DNA of 64,000 nucleotides from Blastobasis lacticolella (lineage: Eukaryota; Arthropoda; Insecta; Lepidoptera; Blastobasidae). The DNA lies in assembly GCA_905147135.1 (NCBI GenBank), contig LR990059.1, positions 15,275,001 to 15,339,000 of the forward strand, read 5' to 3'. Of the stretch, positions 45,539-57,300 are shown one piece after another (the first letter of the stretch is position 1; each line of letters starts with the position of its first letter). The notes beneath the pieces are model-generated. The model was not told the DNA's origin, made no database searches, and worked only from the letters and a program-made list of their open reading frames with translations. The translations under genes and the position numbers were made by a program.

Positions 45539-46062
45539 TCTAAAAGTTCAAGTCACTTGGCACAAAAACAAACACAATTTTTTGTCCACCGAAATTTTCA
45601 GTGACAACAAGAATCCGCCCGTAACACTTGTTTAGTCCAATGTTTAAAGCCAGACGCTTACAGAGTTTCACTAGATTTCTAACGTAATATAAGCAGCGAC
45701 GCGGTATGTATGTCTTTTAAAAACAAAAATGTCTACAGACACGCAACTCATGAAAATCTATTTTTAACCTTTTTGTGGCGCACACACTGCGCTGTTCATT
45801 TTATATAACGGCTGGCGCGCTCGAGGGAATCTTGCCAAAAACTTGAAGCAACCAAACCAAACACAAATACACCCCGCTGCAGTTCCAAAACCGTTTGAAA
45901 ATCCGGTAACTTTTTAAATTCATTAGCTGTCAATGTCACTGCAAGCAACGAACAAAAAAATTGTTGCCAACCTACAAAATCAAAAAGCCAAGTGTTAACT
46001 GTAACCATCCAACAAGAGGGTTCCGTTTACAAGAAAAATGTTTTTGTTATTAGTGTTTTGTA
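45539..46062 (-). promoter_or_regulatory. TACC 5' UTR and presumed promoter
   Basis: Non-repetitive sequence between the TACC ATG and the mariner element. No TATA box or defined motif could be assigned; the open frame here on the minus strand resembles nothing known. Confidence 0.4.
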
Positions 46063-46990
46063 CAAGATGTCCAAAAAGAGTATTGGGTGTTTGTTAGTTC
46101 AATAAAACAAAAACTACTAGTAATAAAGTATTTTCTTTATTGTTTATTATTAGAGTACCTAATGGAAAATTATTTGGAAAAGATAATGTTATCCAAATGG
46201 TGACCGTAACGCTGCTGGCACTCTTCTAATCTGGCACGCAGATGGGTGATAACACGCTGGCACGTAGCTCTCGATATTGCTGCCACTCCTGACCTGATAT
46301 TTTCTGTCAATTCCGTTAGGTTCTTCGGATTATTCTCATAAAACTTACTTTTAAGGTATCCCCATAGAAAATAGTCAAGCGGGCTAAGATCGGGGCTTCT
46401 GGGTGGCCAGTTGATGTTACCTCTACGTGAAATGACCTTATTAGGTAATAATTCGTTAACAGCTTCAATTGATTGATTTGATGTATGGCAAGTGGCCCTG
46501 TCTTGCACCAATTGAATTTTATACGCTTTTAAATGTAACTCTTCCTTTAAAATCGAATGCAAATACGACTTTTTAATGTTCAATGCTTGACTTCGCTGTC
46601 GAATGGATAAAGACGGATTTTGACAAACTGACGCCTTCACTTCTTCGATTGTTTCCTGGTCACGGACTGAACGAGGGCGACCAGAGTTTTGAATTTGTAC
46701 CGTCGCACCTGTATTTTCGAACATCCGAATCCATTTTCTAATGCTTTCGCCACTTGGAGCCTTGCGTGTATGATACTCCGCACGATACAAACGTTGAGCA
46801 GTCACTATTGAATCACCGTTTCGATAATACGCTCGTACACAAAAAGCGCGATGCGTCCCCGGGTACTGCTCCATTCTGACAAAAACTTCACAAAATAGCG
46901 GACTCCACGATACCCTCCCCGCGCCCCTCCGCCGCTCCGAATCAACTTCAGCGCTAAAACAAATACCCAAAGCTCTTTTTGGACACCCTG
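46063..46990 (-). mobile_element. Internally deleted Tc1/mariner-superfamily transposon
   Basis: The ends are inverted repeats of about 30 bp (starting CAAGATGTCC on the left and CAGGGTGTCC on the right, then AAAAAGAG), each flanked by TA. The body carries the transposase remnant at 46170-46874. Confidence 0.85.
46170..46874 (-). pseudogene. Mariner-type transposase missing its central catalytic part
   Basis: From the likely ATG (MEQYPGTHRAFCVRAYYRNG) a helix-turn-helix region follows, with GRPRS and LSIRQRSQALNIKKS, typical of transposases with a DUF4817-type N-terminus. After KIQLVQ the frame jumps straight to RATCHTSNQS and then WPPRSPDLSPLDYFLWGYLK. The block that normally carries the first catalytic Asp is missing, roughly 150 residues judged from family length. 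The frame stays open across the junction, so a DNA-binding but inactive protein is conceivable. An in-frame extension upstream reaches 46970. Confidence 0.8.
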
Positions 46991-47028
46991 TATTTTGTTA
47001 AAAACATATTTCATAGTTTCGCGATATA

Positions 47029-47543
47029 CAGGGTGTTTCATAATACATGTATAAAGCCGAAAGGGTGTTAAAGTATAGCTTGCAAAGAGTACACTGGCGA
47101 CTTCATATTATCCAGACATTGAATTTTAATTTTTATAAAAAATCTTCGTTTTTAAAGAAAAATAACCATATCGACTACGTTGATGCGCAGCTCTATTTCA
47201 AGTTGATTATCCTAGAAGGAGAAGTTTAACCTTTTAAATTAAAATTACAATATTTTTTTGTACAGAACCCTCAAACCAAAAAATACAAAACGGCTAATTT
47301 AGATCTCCTTAATATCCCATTGCGCCTAGTACTATGAACTTGAGTGACCTTTTACAACTGATTTCTAGAGATGCGGTCTTTCGTTTTCAAAATGTCGATT
47401 ATCGACATTGAAAAGGTAAAAGTTCGATAGTCATTTTCTCGCTTACTATTCCACGCACGAAAAAAATAATTTTACCTATCGTTTTAATACGTTTAGCACT
47501 CCATCCAGTTCACGGCTTTATACATGTATTATGAAACACCCTG
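47029..47543. mobile_element. 515-bp MITE with TA target duplication
   Basis: Inverted ends begin CAGGGTGTTTCATAATACAT and run about 30 bp into a GCCG; TA flanks both sides (47027-47028 and 47544-47545). The ends resemble the mariner copy 37 bp away. No transposase frame. Confidence 0.85.
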
Positions 47544-47867
47544 TATACGCGCGAGATAGTACGGGATGCAAGAGAGGCGAAGCGGCATCGATAGGTCGCG
47601 GCAGTGACGGTACTAATCAGACGCTACTGCCCACAGGCAACACACACATCTTTCACACCACCCGCGCCACGTAACCAATCTGGATTTTAAGAGCCTAAAT
47701 ACCGAGCTCACTGCGTTCGCAATATTAAAATGATCACTCCAGCTCTTTTGAGCCAACATTTTTTGTTGCGCGTTATGTGAAATGATTTCGGGGAGGGTTT
47801 GAAGTTTGAACCCCCTGAACCCCCCCCCCCCCCCTCCTAGCTACGCTCATTAAATTTAAACAAGTGT

Positions 47868-48150
47868 GAGTGACGGTAGTGGTTAAGGGATATATCTCGT
47901 AAGCGAGTTTCCGAGTTCGAACCCCAGTGTTGACATGTAGGTACCAATGACTCTTTTCTGAGTTTATGAACATTAGTTGAAAACTATGCTTGTACGGTGA
48001 GGGAAAGCATCATGATGAAATCATGGCGACTGGATGTGTAACCATGATCCATTGTGGTCAGGAGAGTCACGGAGGTTAGATGGCAGTCAGTCTACTGTAA
48101 TTATCTAATCTGCCAAATTTTCTTCTTCACTCGTGCGCGCCAGAACACCT
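47868..48150 (+). mobile_element. SINE family A
   Basis: GACGGTAGTGGTTAAGGGAT, B box GAGTTCGAACCC and a degraded tail to CGTGCGCGCCAGAACA. Confidence 0.75.
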
Positions 48151-48342
48151 TGACAAAACAACAATAAATGTTAATGCAATTTATCAAATCTGTACTACTG
48201 AACCCTAAAATATATTTGACATTGACAGTATCTCGTTCGTTTATAAAGCATGATATTACCAGAAAAGATATTTCTCTGACTGTATTTACTAAAATTGTTA
48301 AACATCATTCTCGTTATCTGTGATTGCCTTAGATCATTGATC

Positions 48343-49541
48343 TAAAGGCGTGTCCAAACATAGCGCGGCACGAGCGCGGCAGCAACACGCGGCATGTCCA
48401 GGAAACAATGAGCAGTTTTCCAATAGGTATCTAAAGCATTCCTAACCACTCACTAGATGGCGCCCCGACAATTTTGGTAATTGATAATCGCTTAAAATAG
48501 GTTCTTAGCAAGCAGGATATAAACACCGGGTACGTTGTATTGGATAATATTGTATTCGTCAATAGTTTTCAACCATTTTAGAGGTTGTAATAATAATGGA
48601 ACATAGTGCCAACTTCTATAAATATTTATTTTTAGATTTCGTTCAACCTTTAACAGTTATGTTTATATTAATAAACATTTTATTTTTAAGTTTAATATGA
48701 GTTGGCTGCATGAAATCACTGCCACCATCATACAGATTAAAAAAAGATTACCAAAATTGTAGGAGCGCCATCTGTTGATCCTTTTTGAAACTAACTATCA
48801 ATACCTACTGGAAAACTCCTCATTCTGCCGCGCTCTAGTTATGCTTTGTCTAAAATAGGATGATAATTTTGACAGCTCACTAATTGTTGGTCTTTGGCGC
48901 ACGCCTATGAAGTTTTGTGTTTTTTTTTTCGGTAAAATGTACTACGGAAAATGTCGTACTTCATAGACAGGCCCCGCCCCTTTAGTGAAGTGCCACAAAT
49001 AACGAATAACAACAGACAATCGAAAATCGATATTGATACAATATAATCGAATATTTAAAATTAACGTTTAGGTAACCTTATTATTTTTTGTAACTTAACT
49101 CTTATTCTTTGTTTGGATTTCACCTTAAGAGACCTTTCACAACAACAATTTCGAGTCGCGCGTATTCTACGTAATAGGATGACTGACCGAATAGAAATAC
49201 GCACGTGCCATAATCGTCGTTGTAGAAGGGTTTTTAATGTCGTATTAATAAATTATTAATTCAGAAGAAAATAAATAGTTAATTTTGTATAATACGTATA
49301 GCATAACCATGCAACTATCGATTCCAAGTTCTATGAGAATGATATTCGATAATCGAATAGATTCATTAACTATTTTACACAACCACATCCCTACTGTGAT
49401 CTGTCAAAATTATCATCCTATTTTAGACAAGGTATAGGACTATTGACGAATGTTTGCGCGCGGCTGTTGTCCAAACAAAGCGCGGCACGCCGCGCGCGGC
49501 TGCCGCGCACACATGCCGCTCTATGTTTGGACACACCTTTA
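48343..49541. mobile_element. Outer inverted-repeat element, about 1.2 kb
   Basis: Ends TAAAGGCGTGTCCAAACATA and the complement at 49514-49541 match over 28 bp with about two differences. It contains the MITE at 48846. Confidence 0.65.
48846..49430. mobile_element. Nested 585-bp MITE
   Basis: Perfect 30-bp inverted ends starting TTGTCTAAAATAGGATGATA. No clear target duplication was found. Confidence 0.8.
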
Positions 49542-49799
49542 GGTGATTGCTATGCAAATGCTAAATACAAATAATTAAAGTATTTTAACGCGGATTCTCC
49601 CGGTTGCAAGAATGCAAGACTGAAAAATCTGTGGACAGTTACAGTGTGGCCAAAGCGGTAGATCTACCTGATTTTAGAGAATTCTACTGATCTGCTGATT
49701 TATTTCAATTATTTTGAGAAATCTACTGATTTTGCAGATTTCGTGCAATTGTACCCGAAACAGCATTGAGATCGGTCAAAAAGCAAAATAATATATTAT

Positions 49800-50232
49800 G
49801 GATTAATAGAGGTTTGGATGTTTGTTACTCGTTCGCGGTTAAACTTTTTAACGGATTTTGATGAAAGGCAGTAATGTAGCTTCTAACACAGAGAGCATTT
49901 ATCACGAAATGTGGGTTTCACGGGAACGTACCTACAGTGATGAAGGTACGAATGAAGTGAATGAACAGTTTTCTACGGTGATGAAGTCGCAGTCGAAAGC
50001 TAGAATCCTACTAATATAATAAATGCAAAAGTTTGTAACAATGGAAGTATGTTTAGATGTTGTACTTCTTCACGCAAAAACTCCCGAACGGATTTTGATG
50101 AAATTTGGCAGTAATATAGCTTATAGCCGAGAATAGCACAATTGCCATAATTCATTATGAAATTCAATGTAATTCCCGCGGGAAACGGTCTGGAACGTTA
50201 TAACTCAATGTTATGCGGCAAAAGCTAGTAGC
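49800..50232 (+). mobile_element. Two Helitron-like remnants in tandem
   Basis: Each has an AACGGATTTTGATGAAA block; the second starts ATCCTACTAATATAATAAAT and ends GCAAAAGCTAGT. They lie just upstream of the MOCS2 promoter. Confidence 0.5.
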
Positions 50233-51053
50233 ATTCGTGTTTGATTTTTATGTAAGAATGGAAAATCTTTACATTATCCAGATGGGATTTCTTTTGTAAG
50301 TGCTCCCCTACAATCGTACAATAGTTACCTACGTGTTATAAACTTAAGATCACCCCCCCATAATCATTACTACAAGTCTACAGATAAATAATAAATTACG
50401 AAATCTACTGAGTTTTGCCAGATCTACTGTTTTTTGTAAGATTGCTTTCTTAAATTCCATCTGGCAATACTGCGCAGTCAGTTGTCAAGGCCAAGGACGA
50501 GCGAGACGATATTTTCCTTTTTTGTATGTTGAGCGTGTTGTTTTTCTTAGTTTTCTCAATCTATTTTTGTAAGTTATATTGCGCTTAAATTATACGGAAT
50601 TTATATTAAACTAACAAACATGACACGGTAAGTAGATATATCTTGTAATTTGCTAATGTTCTTTGACATAACCTACAACAACTTTATTTTGATTTGTTTT
50701 CTTTTGCGGACCTCTCCAAATTGCAGTTAATTGATTCGAATATTATTGCGTATTTTGTTACGGTAGTAGTTCAGTGTGTGTGATTACGAAAACGCCTTTA
50801 GTTTGTCACGCGGCACATGCAAAGCTTGTCTTTCATTAGTTCAGTAAGTAGTAGTCTAGTAGTAATCATTACTCAATCCAGTCAGTATTGCGCGAATACT
50901 ACAACGGGTCAGTACTGTGATCTAGCAGTTGACATAATAATTCGTTTTCATAATACTATAACCTATAGTAAACATATTAATTAGTTCTCAACTTCAAATT
51001 ACTCTTCTTTTATAAATAAAGTATGTCATATAAATATTCAATCTTCCTTACAG
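50233..51053 (+). promoter_or_regulatory. MOCS2 promoter, leader exon and first intron
   Basis: A probable leader exon ends at 50627 (CACG|GTAAGT) and joins a CAG acceptor at 51053. The leader contains an ATG at 50620. After splicing it opens a short upstream frame (about 14 codons) that overlaps the MOCS2A start in another frame. The transcription start was not located. Confidence 0.5.
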
Positions 51054-51061
51054 GATGAAAT

Positions 51062-51328
51062 ATGGAAATTCAGCAGAGTGTTACAGTTAAAGTATTATTT
51101 TTCGCCAAATCTAAAGAACTTGCTGGCACAAGAGAATCCACATTAGAATTACCAAGAAAAATAAGTTATAAACAACTTCTGAATAAAATCACACGCAGCT
51201 TCAACCTTGAACCAATCAAAGATAATATTGTACTAGCAAAAAACGAAGAAGTCTGTGAAGATTGTGCTGATATTGAAATAAACGACAGAGATAACATTGC
51301 TGTGATTCCCCCACTGAGTGGTGGCTGA
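51062..51328 (+). CDS. MOCS2A: Molybdopterin synthase sulfur-carrier subunit (MOCS2A)
   Basis: 88 aa, the usual length for this ubiquitin-fold family. It begins MEIQQSVTVKVLFFAKSKEL and ends VIPPLSGG. The C-terminal Gly-Gly is the site adenylated and thiocarboxylated so the protein can donate sulfur to precursor Z (cPMP) in the second step of molybdenum cofactor synthesis. The start is the first ATG in this frame after the splice acceptor at 51053. MOCS2B begins 36 nt after the stop on the same presumed mRNA, the bicistronic arrangement known for animal MOCS2. Codon use is AT-rich, unlike the last MOCS2B exon. Confidence 0.95.
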   Translation: MEIQQSVTVKVLFFAKSKELAGTRESTLELPRKISYKQLLNKITRSFNLEPIKDNIVLAKNEEVCEDCADIEINDRDNIAVIPPLSGG

Positions 51329-51364
51329 CTTATTTTGGCAGTTAGTGACAGAAAAGACATAGAA

Positions 51365-54300
51365 ATGGATCATCTAAAATTGACAGTTGATACTTTATCT
51401 GTTGATGAAATTAGCAATCTGGTTGTGGACGATAGCTGTGGAGCGGTCTCTATTTTTGTAGGGACCACTAGGGATAATTTTGAAGGAAAAAAGGTAAGAA
51501 ATGCTTTAATAATAATATTGATAAAACTTGATAATATAATATATTACACTTAACACTTTCGCTGCTCAACAATTGGGTCAAAATCAGGGATATGCGTGTG
51601 CGGACGACTCATCTGGCTGGTCCATTTAATATGTGCGCTATGTTACTTAGCACTGTTGTAGCCTCTCTAGCATTTGAGCTGGCAGGGGAAGTGGTAAACT
51701 TGATATTGATGAGCAAATAACCATTGTCATATTTGTCTTACGTCATAAAGATTACTTTTGGTAAGAATAAATATTATGCACACACACACATGCACATAAT
51801 ATGGAGCACAGTTGTTGTTTTTATTGTTTTCATTATTCCTTTATCTCATATTTAAGAGGGAAGGTTTCTTTATAACAATAGGGTCACAAACAGGCCAAGT
51901 TTTTTGATAACCTTGTTTTATTTCTATACTGCTACTACATAGTTTTCACAGAGTAAAATTTAATTTTTGACTATGGTTTTCCTCTTGTTCAGGTGCTGAG
52001 ATTAGAATATGAAGCTTATGAACCTATGGCTCTGAAAGCCATGAAGAGCATCTGTACTGAAGTGAGGGAGAAGTGGCCAGCAGTGCACGGAATCGCAATT
52101 TATCACAGGTATGGTCATAGGTACTTATATCGGTGTCAGTGGGCTAACGGTTAAGGAGTCTGACTCGTAAGCGAGAGGTACAGGGTCTAAATCCTGATCC
52201 AATCTGTTCAGGTTCCTAGGTTGTTAAGGTTATGGATGTGAGATGGCTATCACTCTACTGTAATTACTGAATCTACCAAATCCTGAATCATGGACCCCAT
52301 GCCATATAGTTTGGCCTAGAAGGAGTCCTGATGATACTGTCCAGGAAACGTGTTTATGTTGTTGTAGGCAAAATCGATTTATATTGATTTATAAAGATGT
52401 CTATATATTGGTATGATCAGATCCTGATTACATAATGTAAATATTCCTAAACCTAAAGAGACCTTCTGCTTTAACTACATGACCTGGCTGCGGTAACTAC
52501 GTACTATCAGGTGATTGATTGGCTTTTTCATTAATTTTTTATCATTAGCTACGGCAACGGCGTCCGTATACTACGGCGTACACATACGGTTGTATGCATT
52601 TTTTTACCATCCTAGTGGTGGAAAAAAACATAATAAGTCAAAAGTCAAATAGTTCTATTCTAGTTGGGTTTTATATAAAACACTTATAAATGTTAACATA
52701 AAAATACTTTGCGCCACGGCACCGTACGTAATAAGTTGAGTAAACTAATAATTGTTTTTAATTTGATAAGTGTACAATAATAGTAGTTTATGCAACTGTC
52801 ATATAAAAGAGGGTATTAAAACATGAGTGTCTGTTTATCATACGAGGCGTAGCCGAGTATGATAAAAGTTTGACACGAGTGTTTTAATACCTAATTATAT
52901 GCAGTTGCATACACTACTTTATCTACACTCATATTTTCATGTTAATATAATTTTCTCATCTTTGCTGGAAGTAAGTTGCGAGTCAGTTCTGTTGTATCTA
53001 CGCGTCGAGGATATCAAGCGGTGGGAAATTCACTTCACTACTTTCACATTTATCTATTTATTTGGTTCAAACAAGACAAAACATTCACAAACACAAATTA
53101 CAACAATTAGAAAAAATATCCCGTTTAGCGGGAAAATAATGACACACAAATCTAAACAGGAAAATTTAAATTTTGAATTTGAATTTGGAAATTGTCACAG
53201 ACATTTACGTGTTCAGCCTACATTTCGCCGTGTCTCGGCGCCCTACAAAAATTTAGAAAATAAAAGTGTTGCATAATGATTAAAAAGTTATTTTACGATA
53301 CAGCTGTAATGAAATTAGTATGGGAAATGCTGTATCGAAAAGTTCTTTTTTTTTTAATTTTATAGATTGGCGTGAAAAAAGTATATTCTTAAACAACTGT
53401 TTTCGAATATGAAATTGGAACATTACGTTATGAGTGTAGATAAAGTATATTATTGAAGAAAAAAAACAGTAAAGTAATTATGTACTTAAAATAGGTTTTC
53501 AATTTCTGTTCATTGCACACATAGGTTTTATACGGAGTGTTCTCCTTCTATAACCTGAAAGAGTTTCATCCGTTGATTTCCTTTAACGCTTGATCTATAC
53601 TAATATTACAAAGACACTGATTATTTATTGTTATACTTAAATAAACTTAAAAGTACAGGACAGATTTCGAAAATACTTTTACTAATAGAATGCTACATTA
53701 TCACTTACACCCGGTTTCTGAAACGCTTGTCAACGCAAAAATCACGTAACAGCTTGTTAAACTCTGATTAAATGCAGTTTGGGTTTCTGAAAGGGCCAAT
53801 TGACGGCTTGTTAACAGCTTGTCAACGGATTGTCAAATCTCCAATTAACGGCTGATTAATGTAATTTTGGGTTTCCGGAAAGCTTTTTCTCATGTTAACT
53901 GTATGTTATCGCCGTGTTATTTTAATTGGCGAAAATCGACCAATTAGCCGATTGTCAAAATAAATTATATCCGATTTTCTTGGTCTAGGTCTTAGTCTTG
54001 GCCCTGGTCCAGGTCCTAGTTTTGGTCCAAGGCAAAGTCCAGGTCTAGGGTCCAGGTTCTGGTCCAGGATCATGACCAAAACTGCAACCTTGATCACAAT
54101 TTGAGCGTGAACCAGAACCAGGACCTGGACCAGTGCCAGCACGTAGACCGTAAACATTAGCTGGACCAGGACCTGGTTCGGGGCCAGGACATGGACCTGA
54201 ACCAGGACCAGGATCTGAACAACGGACATGTCAGGGTCCACGACCTGGACCTGAACTAGAAGCTGGTCCGTGGCCAGAGCCAGAACCTGATCCAGGACCT

Positions 54301-57300
54301 GGTGCGGGGCCAGGAAATGGACCTGAACCACGAAGTGGTCCGGGTCCAGGACCTGGACCTGAACCGGTACCTGGTCCGGGGCCAGTACCTAGACCTGAAC
54401 CAGGACCTGGTCCGAAGCCAGGACCTGGACCTGAACCAGTACCTGGTCCTGGGCCAGTACCTGGACCTGAACCAGGACCTGGTCCGAAGCCAGGACCTGG
54501 ACTTGAACCAGGACCTGATCCGGGGCCAGGACCTGGACCTGAACCAGGACCTGATCCGGGGCCAGGACCTGGACCTGAGCCAGGACCTGGAGCTGAACCA
54601 CGAACCGCCCCGTGTTCAGGACATGAAACAGGATTTAACTAATGGGATTATTGGGAGAAACTCACAGAATCGATAGCCGATGGGGCGGATGTTGTTGAGT
54701 GGCTTTCTCTGGATGGCCTCCCAAGAGATGGACGGACGACCTCTTTAAGGGCCTAGGGAGCCGATGGATGCAAGATAACAGAGTCGACCAGAGTGTAAGC
54801 CGTGGGAGGCCTGTATTCAGCAGTGGACCGGGACCCACCTAACTGCCTAAAGATGATGATGATGGGATTACTGATCCACTGGAACCCGTGACCCTATAAC
54901 ATAAATATTGTTATATTCTCTCTTTTCTCGCTCTGTACATTTTTTAAAATAATAATCGATTTTTATTTACACGAAAACTATACAATCGCTATCAGGTTTA
55001 TCTAAAAGTTGAATATCCCGCCGCTATCAAAAGGCCGCTAGGGACAGAGACAAATCAATGCGTTAGACAGAAACAAAACATGTATGAGTGAATGAATGTG
55101 ACTGATTTTAGCAGGGGTAGCCAGACGAAAAAATTGATCTCTTGTTAATGGTCGATTAGCTAACAGTAGATTGATTGGCCTTTCAGAAACCCACGGTGAT
55201 TTAACAGCTTGTTAAATGTGACAGTCTGTGAGCTAATCAATGATTTGACAAGCGTTTCAGAAACCGGGTGTTAGTGCCATAGACTACATTTTATCCGAAA
55301 ATAATAGATTCGCGTGGAAAACATGATCGTTTACAGAGATACGAACTGCGCGCGGGTGAAGGCCGCTGAGATCGGCTAGTAATTACATAAAGTATGTGTC
55401 TATGCATTCGGTACTAATGTTATCTCACTTACAGTGAGTAGCATTGCATCATAAAGTTTTAAAATCACTTTATTATCAAACTAGACATACAAGGTCACAT
55501 GTATCTTTTAACTGCTTACTCCATTAGTTTCATTCTTTGCTATAGAAAAACATAGATACGTTCCAAGTAGTAATGAATGACGTAATGTTTTAAACGTAAT
55601 GACGTATCGTTTTTTGTCGTAAAAGTATCCTCCGGGTTTCTTACTGTTAATTTTAGTCTACGAGTAGCCCGATATTTCGACCCAGTGCTAATATAGCCTT
55701 ATCTACCAGTCAACCGGGATAATCTTAGCCTGAGAAAGGTAGGCGGTGCAGGAAAAGAAAGAAAAAAAGCCAAAAAATACTACATGAGTAAAAAGGAGGA
55801 GCGACAAATATTTTTGTGCAACTATAGTCCGGAAATACATACTAAATACAGAAACCATAAAATAATTTATAAAAACTAAAATCTAAGTAGGAAATAATGG
55901 ATACAATATACGGCAGATGTGATAATCACAGATAATTAATAAAACCTAAAGTAAAATTATATTAAAATTGGACAAAGTAAAGTGTAAAGTGAAGTGGGTC
56001 GAATAGTAAGGGAGAACGAGAATTATGGAGCATTCAAGTAATGACCATGTACCGCTTTCTTAAAAAAATATTTGTTATGTAAGTATAGGTCTTATGTCAG
56101 AGGGGAGATAGTTCTAGAGCCTTATAGTCATCATCATCATCATCTCGGCGTTAAATCCCGGTTGCGCCCCCGCGCTACACGCGGGTGCCCGGGGTCCGCC
56201 TTCCTGCTATATCTAGTCCACTTTGCTCTAGAGCCTTATAGTCTTAACCGCAAAAGAGTTGAAGTAAAGCCGGTGCGGAGAAGGGGCAGATTCAATAATT
56301 GGTTATGTGTAGAACGCAGATTGAGGTTGTGAGAGTCAGGAAGGAATTGAAATTTACTTTTTAAATAGTGTGTGGTAGCCGGATCGTGTAAGATTGCATA
56401 CAGTAGAGAAAGGGATCTTAAGTTACGGCGCTAGCGAATAGTGAGCCATCTGATCTTGGTACGAAATTCGGAGATATGGTCTTATTTTCGTAATCCGAAA
56501 ATGAACCTAATACAATTGTTCAGGAGACGGTCCAGCTTTTGTAAAAGATCTTGGTTGATATCGGGGTAACACTCGTCAGCAAAGTCTGAGATTGGTAAAA
56601 TCAGGGACAGCATAAGCAAGAGTTTGGTAGCAGGCGGGAGGAAAAATTTTAATTTATAAAGAGAGCAGAGAGTACCCGTAACCTTCCTGCTAACCTCTGT
56701 TACATGAGCAGCCCAACTGAATGTATTGTGAATACAGAGCCCCAAATCTTTTACCTGGGAAACATTATGCTCGAAATATTGCGTGATCCCGTGGAAACTA
56801 CTTGGAATTTTGAAATAAATTGTTATGAAATTTAGATATAGAAACTACAACATTGTAAAGTTTAATTTAAATTCGATCACTACATTACTCCGATACTCTT
56901 ACATTGTTATAAAGTCTGTTTATTCAGACGACTGGTGATCCCATCTGGTCGTCCCACTAAATTACCTGATCTGCTAAATCCTGGACCTTGGACCGTTGCG
57001 CGCGAGAACACATCCGGGGTTTTGAAGTCAAGATTTTCTTTTCTTTACTATTTACTATTAAAGCTACCTATATTTTAATATGTCATATGACGACATGCAT
57101 GCCTATAAATTTTTTTCCATAATTTTTTGCCTACAAGAGTTCCTTTTTTACACATTTTAAAGGTATGTTTCGGGTTTCCTACCTTTGTTAACGAGTAGCG
57201 TTACGTTTAGTGTGATAATAACCGCGATAGTTTGAAACATTATGTTCTTTTTTTAGTTTAGTGTGTCCAACCGTGTCCGTATAAGCTATAGTTACATGTT

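Larger units (their letters stand above)
53708..55270. mobile_element. Harbinger-like non-autonomous element, 1563 bp
   Basis: Perfect 26-bp inverted ends start CACCCGGTTTCTGAAACGCT. A TTA flanks each side (53705-53707 and 55271-55273), matching the 3-bp target duplications of PIF/Harbinger elements. GGGTTTCTGAAAGG recurs in the subterminal regions. No transposase frame; the interior holds a minisatellite and a LINE 3' end. Confidence 0.75.

Noticed and set aside
45796..46008. 70-codon minus-strand frame upstream of TACC
   Set aside because: No known motif, no splice evidence, lies in presumed promoter sequence.
52899..53276. 125-codon frame in the MOCS2B intron
   Set aside because: Falls inside repeated element J and is not preserved in the copy at 15384.
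53906..54676. Frames of 124-141 codons rich in DLDLNQDL or QVQVLAPD
   Set aside because: They are translations of the 18-bp minisatellite in either strand, with no upstream gene context.
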